The notes under the pieces were generated by a model that worked only from the letters and a program-made list of their open reading frames with translations, ran no database searches and was not told the origin of the DNA. Shown in pieces: positions 50,971-58,879 of a stretch of DNA of 64,000 bases; within the stretch, counting starts at the first letter, position 1; each line of letters starts with the position of its first letter. The stretch spans positions 1 to 64,000 of the forward strand of contig NZ_CP053443.1 in NCBI RefSeq assembly GCF_000769405.2, written 5' to 3'. The translations under genes were made by a program, and so were the position numbers. This DNA is from Rhizobium brockwellii (lineage in GTDB: Bacteria > Pseudomonadota > Alphaproteobacteria > Rhizobiales > Rhizobiaceae).

Positions 50971-53292
50971 TCAAGAATTGGGTAGGGAAAAGACCAGCTG
51001 GTGCGTCCCGGAGGGAAGAATGGCTTCCTCGACGACAGGCTCTCCGTTGAGCGACGGGTTTTGATGCCGTTTTCCGGGCCGGAACCGGCCGATGCAGCCT
51101 GCCGGAAGCGTCAGCACATAGGTGACCTTGTTGCCGTCGCAATGCCAGCCAGCGTCGATGCGTCCCTGGCTGATATCATGATAGGCCGAAACTGGCGAAA
51201 GGGACGGAATAGGCGCCGGATCAACAATCACCTCGGCAAATCCGGGCGCGCCCGGGCTCGGCGAAATTCCGGCGACGCTTTCGAACAGCCACTGGCAGAC
51301 AGCGCCATAGGCATAGTGGTTGTAGCTGTTCATATCAGGTTCGTAGATGGTGCCGTCAGGCGCCATGGAGTCCCAGCGCTCCCAGATCGTCGTCGCGCCT
51401 TTTGACACCTGGTAGAGCCAGCCCGGTACATCCTCCTGCAGGAAGACCTTTTCGGCCAGATCGTCCATGCCGAGCTTCGTCAGGGCCGGCAGCAGGGCGG
51501 GCGTGCCGATGAAGCCGGTGCCGATCTTATAGTCGGCATCGATGATCACCTGCCGGAAATGCTGCTGTGCGGCTTGCCTGTGCTCCGCCGGTATCAGGTC
51601 GTGGAGGAAGGCCAACGCATAGGATGTCTGGTCGTTGTGGGCAAGCCGTCCCGCCGGCGTGATGAACTCGTTGGAAAATGTCAGCCGGATCTCGTTTGCG
51701 CGCTGTTTCATCTTCTCTTCAAGGGCATGCTCGCCGAGAGTGGCTGCGATCCTTGCCAGAAGGTCGGTCGAGATGAAGTGATAGAGCGTCGCCGCGCAGT
51801 CGTCTGCGATCGTCGGGCGAGGCTTTCGATTGTCGCCGACCGGCTGCAGCCAGTCGCCGAAGGTGAAACCGCGGTCGCCCCAACGCGACGGCGGGCGAAC
51901 CAGGGGACCATCCGAGATCGACCAGACAAAATCGACCCAGCGCACCATGGAATCCAGGCACTCCGCCAGAACGGCCCGGTCGCCGTAATGGGTGTAGAGT
52001 ACCCAGGGGATCACGACGATCGCATCGCCCCAGCCGGTCGAGCCGGCATAGCCCGGGAAATTGGCTGGATGCAAGCGTGTCGGATCCGGTGAAAAATGTG
52101 AGACGGCGCCATCCTCGCGCTGATCGGCCATCACATCGCGCAGATACTTTCTCAGGAAGGATTGGCTGTCGCTCAGCCAGCATGCGGTTGCGGCAAAGAC
52201 CTGGGCGTCGCCCGTCCAGCCGAGGCGTTCGTCGCGCTGCGGGCAATCGGTCGGCACTTCGACGAAATTGGCGCGCTGCGACCAGATGGTATTCTCGACC
52301 AGGCGATTGACCAGCGCATTGCCCGAGGTGAAACCGCCGGCAGGCTCGGCCACAGACGAGATCGGGATGGACGCGATTGCAAGGATCTTCGCATCGCCCT
52401 TGATCGTCACCCTGGCATAGCGGAAGCCGTGGAAGGTGAAGTGCGGCGCGTAAGTCTCGTCGCCGTCTCCCCGCAGCGTGTAGACGGTGTGCGCGGCGGC
52501 CGTGCGATAGTTACGATTGTCGAAGTGACGGTCGGGACCGAGAACTTCCGAATGCTCCACCCGGACTTCGGCGCCGGCAGTGCCCCGGACCGTGTATCTG
52601 ATGTAGCCGCCGGCATTCTGGCCGAAATCGTATATCGTCCTGCCCTCATCGTCGGTCCAGTTTTCGACCGCGGCGAGTGGCCGCAACTCGCGCACCGCAG
52701 CAGTTTCATGCGCGACGAGCAATGCCCTGTCGAACGGCAATCTCTCGGTGCCGTGGCTCTCCAAGTAGTTTTCCTGGCGGGCATCGTAGACTTCGCCGAA
52801 ATAGATCCCCGACTTCAGGATCGGCAGAACACCGCTTCGCCATGTGGTGTCGGTGGAAAGAACGGTGCCATCAGCTCCGATCAGATCCGCAATGGCGCCG
52901 ATCCTGTCGCCCCAGCAATTCGGGATCGCCTGGGCGCCCCACATCAAAGGTGATCGGTACCATCCGTCGGCAAGCCAGATCTCGATGCGGTTGAGGCCCG
53001 GCTTGAGCAGGTTCGAGACATCATATCGCTGATAGGCAAGGCGATCATCGTAATTCGTCCAGCCGGGTGTCAACAGGTCGCCGCCAACGCGAACGCCGTT
53101 GATGAAGCAGCGATACAGACCAAGTGCGGAGATGAAGAGATCGACGGGGAGCCCCGAGCCATCATGCTCGAAAGTTTGGGAGACGAAGCTTGCGGCCGTT
53201 CCCTGACCGCCATCCGATAGTGGCGCGATCATATCCCCGGACCAGGTACGCGAAACGAGGTTGCCGCTGATGGCTGCCGGCTGAAAGTTCAT
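50971..53292 (-). CDS. Alpha-L-rhamnosidase (GH78)
   Basis: A 773-residue GH78 enzyme without a signal peptide, hence cytoplasmic. The ATG at 53292 follows GGGAGGA; the longer frame to 53358 is unlikely. The N-terminal beta domains carry IEIWLADGWYRSPLMWG and the (alpha/alpha)6 barrel CPQRDERLGWTGDAQVF, which holds key acidic residues, and TTIWERWDSMAPDG. It cleaves terminal alpha-L-rhamnose from plant glycosides or pectic oligosaccharides after import by the co-transcribed transporter. First gene of a five-gene operon controlled by the operator at 53311-53340. Confidence 0.93.
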   Translation of the reverse strand: MNFQPAAISGNLVSRTWSGDMIAPLSDGGQGTAASFVSQTFEHDGSGLPVDLFISALGLYRCFINGVRVGGDLLTPGWTNYDDRLAYQRYDVSNLLKPGLNRIEIWLADGWYRSPLMWGAQAIPNCWGDRIGAIADLIGADGTVLSTDTTWRSGVLPILKSGIYFGEVYDARQENYLESHGTERLPFDRALLVAHETAAVRELRPLAAVENWTDDEGRTIYDFGQNAGGYIRYTVRGTAGAEVRVEHSEVLGPDRHFDNRNYRTAAAHTVYTLRGDGDETYAPHFTFHGFRYARVTIKGDAKILAIASIPISSVAEPAGGFTSGNALVNRLVENTIWSQRANFVEVPTDCPQRDERLGWTGDAQVFAATACWLSDSQSFLRKYLRDVMADQREDGAVSHFSPDPTRLHPANFPGYAGSTGWGDAIVVIPWVLYTHYGDRAVLAECLDSMVRWVDFVWSISDGPLVRPPSRWGDRGFTFGDWLQPVGDNRKPRPTIADDCAATLYHFISTDLLARIAATLGEHALEEKMKQRANEIRLTFSNEFITPAGRLAHNDQTSYALAFLHDLIPAEHRQAAQQHFRQVIIDADYKIGTGFIGTPALLPALTKLGMDDLAEKVFLQEDVPGWLYQVSKGATTIWERWDSMAPDGTIYEPDMNSYNHYAYGAVCQWLFESVAGISPSPGAPGFAEVIVDPAPIPSLSPVSAYHDISQGRIDAGWHCDGNKVTYVLTLPAGCIGRFRPGKRHQNPSLNGEPVVEEAILPSGTHQLVFSLPNS

Positions 53293-53310
53293 CAAGTCCT
53301 CCCGACGATT

Positions 53311-53340
53311 TGTAGAACGTTCTCCATATAACGTTCTACA
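53311..53340. promoter_or_regulatory. Operator between the rhamnosidase operon and its LacI regulator
   Basis: TGTAGAACGT, ten bases, ACGTTCTACA form a perfect inverted repeat. The left half is also part of the palindrome AGAACGTTCT (53314-53323), so two overlapping AACGTT-centred LacI-type sites may exist. It lies 19 bases before the rhamnosidase ATG and upstream of the divergent lacI-like gene. Confidence 0.7.
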
Positions 53341-53432
53341 TTTTCTTCGGAAGTGCAATAGAATTTTCGTTGCCAGTCTGCCATGGTGATTATGCGGGCG
53401 ATGTCGACGACCCGCAGCAAGCCAGAGATTTC

Positions 53433-54491
53433 ATGTCAATCGAAGAAAAACAAAAGCCGCAACGAAACGATCGCGTGACAATCCGGACCGTGGCAACTCA
53501 CGCAGGCGTATCGGTTGCAGCGGTTTCCAAGGTGATGCGAAATGCCTATGGCGTCAGTGATGCGCTGCGCGCAAGGGTGACTGATTCCATCGAAGCACTC
53601 GCATATCGCCCCTCGCGGGCAGCTAGAGGGCTGCGTGGCCGGAGTTTCACCATCGGAGTGCTCCTGATCGATATTCGCAATCCTTTCCTTCCGGAGGTGA
53701 TTGCCGGCGTGAACGGGGTGCTGGCGCCCTCGCACTATCAGGCGATGATCGGCGTCAGCGATGCGCGCGTGCAGCTGGAGACGTCGTTGATCGAGTCGAT
53801 GATCGACTACAAGATGGACGGACTTATCCTTGTTGCGCCGCGGTTGCCCTCGGAGATCCTCGCAACGTTCGCCGTCCAGATACCGATCGTCGCGGTCGGT
53901 TACCACGATGCCAGCGCTACGGCCTTCGACACTGTCAATGCCGACGATCAGCGCGGGGCGGAGATCGCGGTGGAAGCGCTTCTTGCCTGCGGCTATCGCG
54001 ACATCGAAATGCTCAGCCTTGGCGAGCGCCAGGGGCACGCGGTCTCCGTCGTCCGCCAGCGTGAGATCGGGTTTCGCCGGGCGATGCAGCGTGGCGGGCT
54101 CGGCTCCTCGCCAGCGATCGGCAAAATTCCGATTGCTTCGCCGAAGCGGGAAGAGGCGATGCGAAAGTTCCTATCGAGGAAGGACAGGCCGCGCGCCGTG
54201 TTCTGCTGGAGCGATCTCGACGCGATCACCCTTCTGAGCCTGGCTATGGAGATGGGTGTGCGTGTGCCCGAAGATCTCGCCGTCATCGGATACGACAATT
54301 CGCCGACCGCAGCACTCGGCCTCGTCAATCTCGCAAGCATCGATCAGTCGGGCAGGGAACTCGGTCAGGTCGCAACCCGGGCCCTCATTTCCAGGATAGA
54401 AGGCCGCACCGCTTCCGAGCATATTTTCCAGATACCGTCGCTGGTCAGCCGCAACAGCCTGACCCGTTCCGCCAATTCCACCGACAGATAA
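53433..54491 (+). CDS. LacI-family transcriptional regulator (rhamnosidase cluster)
   Basis: A 352-residue LacI/GalR regulator. The N-terminal helix-turn-helix TIRTVATHAGVSVAAVSKVM and hinge YRPSRAARGLRG are followed by the sugar-binding core (TIGVLLIDIRNPFLPEVIAG). The ATG at 53433 has just a weak ribosome site; the frame is open to a TTG at 53370. Divergent from the rhamnosidase operon, with a good operator between, so likely its repressor. Confidence 0.92.
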   Translation: MSIEEKQKPQRNDRVTIRTVATHAGVSVAAVSKVMRNAYGVSDALRARVTDSIEALAYRPSRAARGLRGRSFTIGVLLIDIRNPFLPEVIAGVNGVLAPSHYQAMIGVSDARVQLETSLIESMIDYKMDGLILVAPRLPSEILATFAVQIPIVAVGYHDASATAFDTVNADDQRGAEIAVEALLACGYRDIEMLSLGERQGHAVSVVRQREIGFRRAMQRGGLGSSPAIGKIPIASPKREEAMRKFLSRKDRPRAVFCWSDLDAITLLSLAMEMGVRVPEDLAVIGYDNSPTAALGLVNLASIDQSGRELGQVATRALISRIEGRTASEHIFQIPSLVSRNSLTRSANSTDR

Positions 54492-54494
54492 TAG

Positions 54495-54530
54495 CGACGG
54501 CGGCCGGCTTGCCTGTGTTGCTTGCCGTCG
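54495..54530 (+). terminator. Likely terminator between convergent LacI genes
   Basis: CGACGGC (54495-54501) pairs with GCCGTCG (54524-54530) and is followed by TTTTC. The loop is long (22 bases) but contains further pairing. It would end the plus-strand regulator message. Confidence 0.5.
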
Positions 54531-54533
54531 TTT

Positions 54534-55550
54534 TCAGTCGGATTGAAGGGGGCTGCCGCAAGACTGCCGCACGACCAGGCGACACGGCAATCTGGTGATG
54601 CCGGCCGGGACCGATTCACCCTTGGAGAGGCTGAGGATTGCCAGGCCGGCGCGATGGCCCAGTTCCTTCAACTCCATGTCGATGGTGCTGAGCGGCGGGC
54701 GCGTCTGCCGTGCGACGACCTCCCAATTGTCGAACCCAACCACCGCGACATCCGTCGGAATATCCACATTGAGGTCGCGCAGCGCGTCGATGACGCCGCG
54801 GGCGATCTCGTCACTGCCGCAGAAGATGGCGTCGGGCTTTGGGCCGGGCCGGGCAAACACCGTCTGGACGGCTTCGTGACCCCATTCCTCCGACCAGTCG
54901 CCGAACATCGCTTCGGCACCGTCGCCGCAGGCGTCGAGATAGGATTGGGCGCGGATGCGAGCGGCGAGATAATCCCGCGGCCCGGTGATGTGGAGGATCC
55001 GCGATCGACCGAGCTCTTTCAGGTGGTCGACGGCGAGGCGGGCGCCCTGTTCGTCATCCGGAAAGAAGGTGACGCTGTCAGCCGGCCCCTCGGCAAAGAC
55101 GTAGACGACGGGTATCGGCAAGCAGGACAGCTGGACTGGCGGCGTGAGGTCAAGGCGGGTCGCGGTGAATATGATGCCGTCGACCTGCCTGTCGAGCAGC
55201 GCCTCCAGGTGCAACTGGGCGAGCCTCGGATCATTGTTCGTGGCGCAAAGGAAGACGGACACGCCGTGATCGACGAGCACCTCCGATACCCCGGCCGCCA
55301 TCGGCAGCGTCAGTCTGCCATAGGTGTCGTTGGTCAGCATGCCGATCGCATGGCTTCGCTTGCTTAGCAACCCACGGGCGAGTGCGTTGGGCCGAAACCC
55401 GATCTCCTCTGCCACGCGCCGGACCCGCTCGCGCGTTTCGGCATTCGTCCGGCCGGTGTCGTTCAGTGCGTTTGACGCCGTCGAAATGCTGACGCCTGCA
55501 GCCTTCGCCACGTCATAAATCGTCCGTCTTCGATCGCCCGTATTCTTCAA
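54534..55550 (-). CDS. LacI-family transcriptional regulator (arabinofuranosidase cluster)
   Basis: A 338-residue LacI/GalR protein. DNA-binding head TIYDVAKAAGVSISTASNAL, hinge FRPNALARGLLSKRS and core HAIGMLTNDTYGRLTLPMAA are clear. It is divergent from the binding protein at 55730, and the gap holds the operators at 55573-55621. Probably represses the GH127 sugar-uptake operon until an arabinose-related ligand appears. Confidence 0.92.
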   Translation of the reverse strand: MKNTGDRRRTIYDVAKAAGVSISTASNALNDTGRTNAETRERVRRVAEEIGFRPNALARGLLSKRSHAIGMLTNDTYGRLTLPMAAGVSEVLVDHGVSVFLCATNNDPRLAQLHLEALLDRQVDGIIFTATRLDLTPPVQLSCLPIPVVYVFAEGPADSVTFFPDDEQGARLAVDHLKELGRSRILHITGPRDYLAARIRAQSYLDACGDGAEAMFGDWSEEWGHEAVQTVFARPGPKPDAIFCGSDEIARGVIDALRDLNVDIPTDVAVVGFDNWEVVARQTRPPLSTIDMELKELGHRAGLAILSLSKGESVPAGITRLPCRLVVRQSCGSPLQSD

Positions 55551-55572
55551 GTGCCGCCTCTTAGTCGATTTA

Positions 55573-55590
55573 TGCTAAAAGCTTTTAGCA
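55573..55590. promoter_or_regulatory. LacI-type operator, site 1
   Basis: TGCTAAAAGCTTTTAGCA is a perfect 18-bp palindrome with the central GC (or CG) step usual for LacI operators. It sits 22 bases upstream of the divergent regulator's ATG. Confidence 0.75.
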
Positions 55591-55603
55591 GAAAAAAATG
55601 TGC

Positions 55604-55621
55604 TGTTAAAAGGTTTTATCA
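55604..55621. promoter_or_regulatory. LacI-type operator, site 2
   Basis: TGTTAAAAGGTTTTATCA is an imperfect copy of site 1 (same TAAAA..TTTTA framework). Its centre is 31 bases from site 1, about three helical turns, which would put two dimers on one face of the DNA. Confidence 0.62.
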
Positions 55622-55729
55622 AACACGCAGCAGATTTTTGCACACAGACTGTCGACATCAAAAAAATTCTGATCTAACGTCCATTTCGTCCGATGGCCTG
55701 AGGCCTGAACGAGAAAAAGGGGAACAAGC

Positions 55730-56977
55730 ATGCTTCGACTCAAAACGACGATCACCGCTCTTGCACTGCTGGCAAGCTCTTCTCTCGCCGGCGCCGAAGA
55801 AATCACCCTATGGGTGCGCACGTCGTCCGGCGCCGTCCTTCAGGGACTGGCCGACAAATACAACGCATCTCACTCCGACAAGGTCAATGTCACCCAGATC
55901 ACCGCGGAGCAGATGGTGCCGAAGCTGGGTGCGGCGATTGCCGGCAGCGCGGCTCCTGACGGCGCCGTGCTCGACCTGATCTATCTCCCGACCTTTGCCG
56001 CCGCGGACGGTCTCGAGGATATCTCCGACTTCGTAAAGGGCCTGCCCTATTCCTCCGCCATGAGCCCGTCCCACATCCGTCTTGCCACCTATGACGGCAA
56101 GATCTACGGCGTGCCGGCCCTGCCGGATGCCTCGATCATCGCCTATAACACCGATCTCTTCACCAAGGCCGGCCTCGACCCCAACAAGGCGCCGGCATCG
56201 ATGGAGGAGGTCGCCGCCGATGCCAAGAAGATCGCCGCGCTCGGCAACGAGACCTACGGCTTCTATTTCGTGGCGAATTCGGGAAGCTGGCTGATCTACG
56301 ATTTCCTGCCGCATCTGTGGGCCGCCAATGCCGACGTGCTGAGCGATGACGGCCGCAGTGCTACCGTCGATACACCGGCGCTGCGCGAGACCATCGCCGC
56401 CTATCGCGATATGTGGAAGGCCGGTGCGATCCATCCGACCTCGCGTTCCGGCAACGGCAACAATGCCGTAGAAGCCTTCGCCTCAGGCAAGGTCGGCATC
56501 CTGATGACCGGTTCCTACATCGTCAATCTGCTGACCAGCAAATATCCCGACGTGAAGTTCGCCGTTGCGCCGATCCCGGGGCCCAAGGGTGGTGCATCGA
56601 GCTTTGCCGGCGGCGACACGCTGTCCCTCATCAAGGGCATCAGCGAAGAGAAGAAGAAGGTCGCGCTCGACTTTGTCAATTTCTACATGCAGCCCGAGCA
56701 GCAGGTCTACATCACCCAGGAATCGGGCATGCCGTCGCGCACCGACCTCGCCGCGGAAGCCTATGCGAAATTCGACCCGCGCAATCTCGTTGCCTACGAT
56801 ATCCTCGCCAAGGCGCGCACGCCCTACACATTTTCGTCCGATGAACTCTTCGTCAGCCGCACCGGACCCTTCCTCAATCTGATCCAGGGCACGATCTTCG
56901 GCGACGACGTCGACGGAACGATCGCCAAGACGCAGGCCGACTTCACCCGCATCCTCGAACGCACCAATCCGAACTGA
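55730..56977 (+). CDS. Sugar ABC transporter substrate-binding protein
   Basis: A 415-residue CUT1 binding protein. The signal peptide (LKTTITALALLASSSLAGA) ends near AGA-EEI. Landmarks: EITLWVRTSSGAVLQGLADK, GKIYGVPALPDASIIAYNTD and GKVGILMTGSYIVNL. First gene of the GH127 operon under LacI control. It probably binds an arabinose-containing oligosaccharide. Confidence 0.92.
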   Translation: MLRLKTTITALALLASSSLAGAEEITLWVRTSSGAVLQGLADKYNASHSDKVNVTQITAEQMVPKLGAAIAGSAAPDGAVLDLIYLPTFAAADGLEDISDFVKGLPYSSAMSPSHIRLATYDGKIYGVPALPDASIIAYNTDLFTKAGLDPNKAPASMEEVAADAKKIAALGNETYGFYFVANSGSWLIYDFLPHLWAANADVLSDDGRSATVDTPALRETIAAYRDMWKAGAIHPTSRSGNGNNAVEAFASGKVGILMTGSYIVNLLTSKYPDVKFAVAPIPGPKGGASSFAGGDTLSLIKGISEEKKKVALDFVNFYMQPEQQVYITQESGMPSRTDLAAEAYAKFDPRNLVAYDILAKARTPYTFSSDELFVSRTGPFLNLIQGTIFGDDVDGTIAKTQADFTRILERTNPN

Positions 56978-56991
56978 GCCCGATGGGCTTC

Positions 56992-57017
56992 GGCAGGGTA
57001 TCTGTGGATACCCTGCC
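56992..57017 (+). other. Intercistronic hairpin after the binding-protein gene
   Basis: GGCAGGGTATC and GATACCCTGCC pair perfectly (11 bp) around TGTG, 14 bases after the stop and before the permease. No T run. Confidence 0.68.
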
Positions 57018-57059
57018 ATCCGTTCACGTCTCGACATTCAAACGGAAGGAGGAGTTGCG

Positions 57060-57983
57060 GTGATATCCTCGACACTTCGCAACCGGAGGCGCGCAGTCGC
57101 AACCGGAGAACCCGAGCCGAAGGGTTGGCTTGGTCTTGCCTTCATCCTGCCGGGCTTGCTGTTCATCGTCGTGCTTTTCCTCGTGCCGCTTGTCATGACG
57201 GTCTGGATGAGCTTCTACAATTGGCCGCTTCTCGGCCGGACGAAGTTCATCGGCCTTTCCAACTATGCCGAACTGATCGGCGATACTCAGCTCTGGCATT
57301 CCCTGGGTTTTACGCTGCTCTACACGGTGCTGGTCACGGCTGCGATCTTCCTCGTGGCATTTCCTCTGGCGCTGCTCGTCGACCGGCCGCTGCGGATCGT
57401 CGGCTTTTTCCGCACGATCTATTTCATGCCTGTTGTCATCGGCTTCGGGGCGGCCTCGACATTGTGGATGTGGCTGCTCAATCCCGATAGCGGCGTCTTT
57501 GCGCAGCTGCTGAGCGGAGCGGGCATCATCGACAGCGCCCCGAGACCGCTCGAAAGTTTCTGGCCAGCACTCGGCGTCGTCATCCTGATGGTCGTCTGGA
57601 AAACAGCGGGCTTCACGATGATCATCCTCCTGACCGGCCTGCAGAGCATATCGAACGACGTCATCGAAGCCGCCAGGATCGACGGCGCCAGCGTCTGGAG
57701 CCGGTTTCGCCGCATCACCCTGCCTTTGATGAGGAACTCGGTCGTGCTGGCGCTCGTCCTCAATGTCACCTCATCGATGCTGGCCTTCGATCAGTTCTTC
57801 ATCATCACCCAGGGCGGCCCTGAGAACAGCACGATCTCCGCGGTCTTCTCGATCTATCTCGCCTCGTTCTCATCCTACCGTCTCGGTTATGGCTCGGCGA
57901 TCTCCTTTGCGTTGCTCGTCGTGCTGGTAGCGATCAGCGCCATCCAGTTCGTCCTGCTGCGCCAGCGGCCGGAGGAGGGTTGA
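57060..57983 (+). CDS. Sugar ABC transporter permease (MalF-like)
   Basis: A 307-residue permease starting with GTG after a strong GGAAGGAGG. Helices start around residue 22 (WLGLAFILPGLLFIVVLFLV). The EAA loop is IEAARIDGASVWSRFRRITL. It overlaps the next permease by one base (TGATG). Confidence 0.91.
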   Translation: MISSTLRNRRRAVATGEPEPKGWLGLAFILPGLLFIVVLFLVPLVMTVWMSFYNWPLLGRTKFIGLSNYAELIGDTQLWHSLGFTLLYTVLVTAAIFLVAFPLALLVDRPLRIVGFFRTIYFMPVVIGFGAASTLWMWLLNPDSGVFAQLLSGAGIIDSAPRPLESFWPALGVVILMVVWKTAGFTMIILLTGLQSISNDVIEAARIDGASVWSRFRRITLPLMRNSVVLALVLNVTSSMLAFDQFFIITQGGPENSTISAVFSIYLASFSSYRLGYGSAISFALLVVLVAISAIQFVLLRQRPEEG

Positions 57984-58852
57984 TGGAACGGCTCAACCAC
58001 AGTCTCGCAGCGAAGCCGGCGAGCGAGCGGCTCGGTTATCTCGCTTTCGTCCTGACGGCATGCGTCTTTGCCATCTTCTTCGTGATGCCGATCGTCTGGT
58101 CCTTCGCCAATTCCTTCAAGCCCGCGGCCGCAGCACTTGCCGATCCGGCAGCGCTCTTCTCGAAAGCCTTCTCGCTTGAAAATTACCGCCGCCTCGAGCA
58201 TGTCGGCGCCGGCTGGTACGTCTATGCCGGCAATTCAGTGCTGATTGCCGCCGGAACGGTGTTCCTGACGGTGCTCGTCTCGGTGCCGGCGGGATACGGT
58301 TTTTCGAAATTCCGCTTTCCCGGCCAGTCGCTGCTCTTCGTGCTGATCATGGCAACGATGATGATCCCGTTCCAGTCGATCCTGACGCCGCTTTTCCTGA
58401 TCCTGAAAGTCTTCCGGCTGCAGAACAGCCTTCTCGGCCTGGTGCTGATCTACGTGACTTTCCAGCTTCCTTTTTCTGTCTTCATGATGCGCAATGCCTT
58501 CGATGCGGTGCCAAAGGCGCTGATCGAGGCGGCCCGGATAGATGGCGCGTCGCAGGCGACGATCCTGCGCCGGATCATGCTGCCGATCGCGCTTCCCGGT
58601 GTTGCCACCGTCGCGATGTTCGCCTTCCTGAACTCCTGGAACGAATTCCTTGCTGCCCTCATCTTTCTGTCCGATCAGAACAAGTTCACGCTGCCGATCA
58701 TGCTGGTTAATGTTTCGTCGGGCATTTATGGCATCATCGACTGGGGCGCGCTTCAGGCCGGCATAGCCGTGACGATGGTCCCCTGCATCCTGCTTTTCCT
58801 TCTCTTGCAACGATATTACGTGCGCGGCCTGACGGCCGGCGCCGTGAAGTAA
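57983..58852 (+). CDS. Sugar ABC transporter permease (MalG-like)
   Basis: A 289-residue permease. GGAGGAGGG precedes the ATG. The EAA loop is LIEAARIDGASQATILRRIM and the C-terminus reads RYYVRGLTAGAVK, as in other MalG proteins. Works with the preceding permease and the ATPase at 60833. Confidence 0.91.
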   Translation: MERLNHSLAAKPASERLGYLAFVLTACVFAIFFVMPIVWSFANSFKPAAAALADPAALFSKAFSLENYRRLEHVGAGWYVYAGNSVLIAAGTVFLTVLVSVPAGYGFSKFRFPGQSLLFVLIMATMMIPFQSILTPLFLILKVFRLQNSLLGLVLIYVTFQLPFSVFMMRNAFDAVPKALIEAARIDGASQATILRRIMLPIALPGVATVAMFAFLNSWNEFLAALIFLSDQNKFTLPIMLVNVSSGIYGIIDWGALQAGIAVTMVPCILLFLLLQRYYVRGLTAGAVK

Positions 58853-58879
58853 CAGCGCTCGTCCCGCTCAGGAGTCCTC

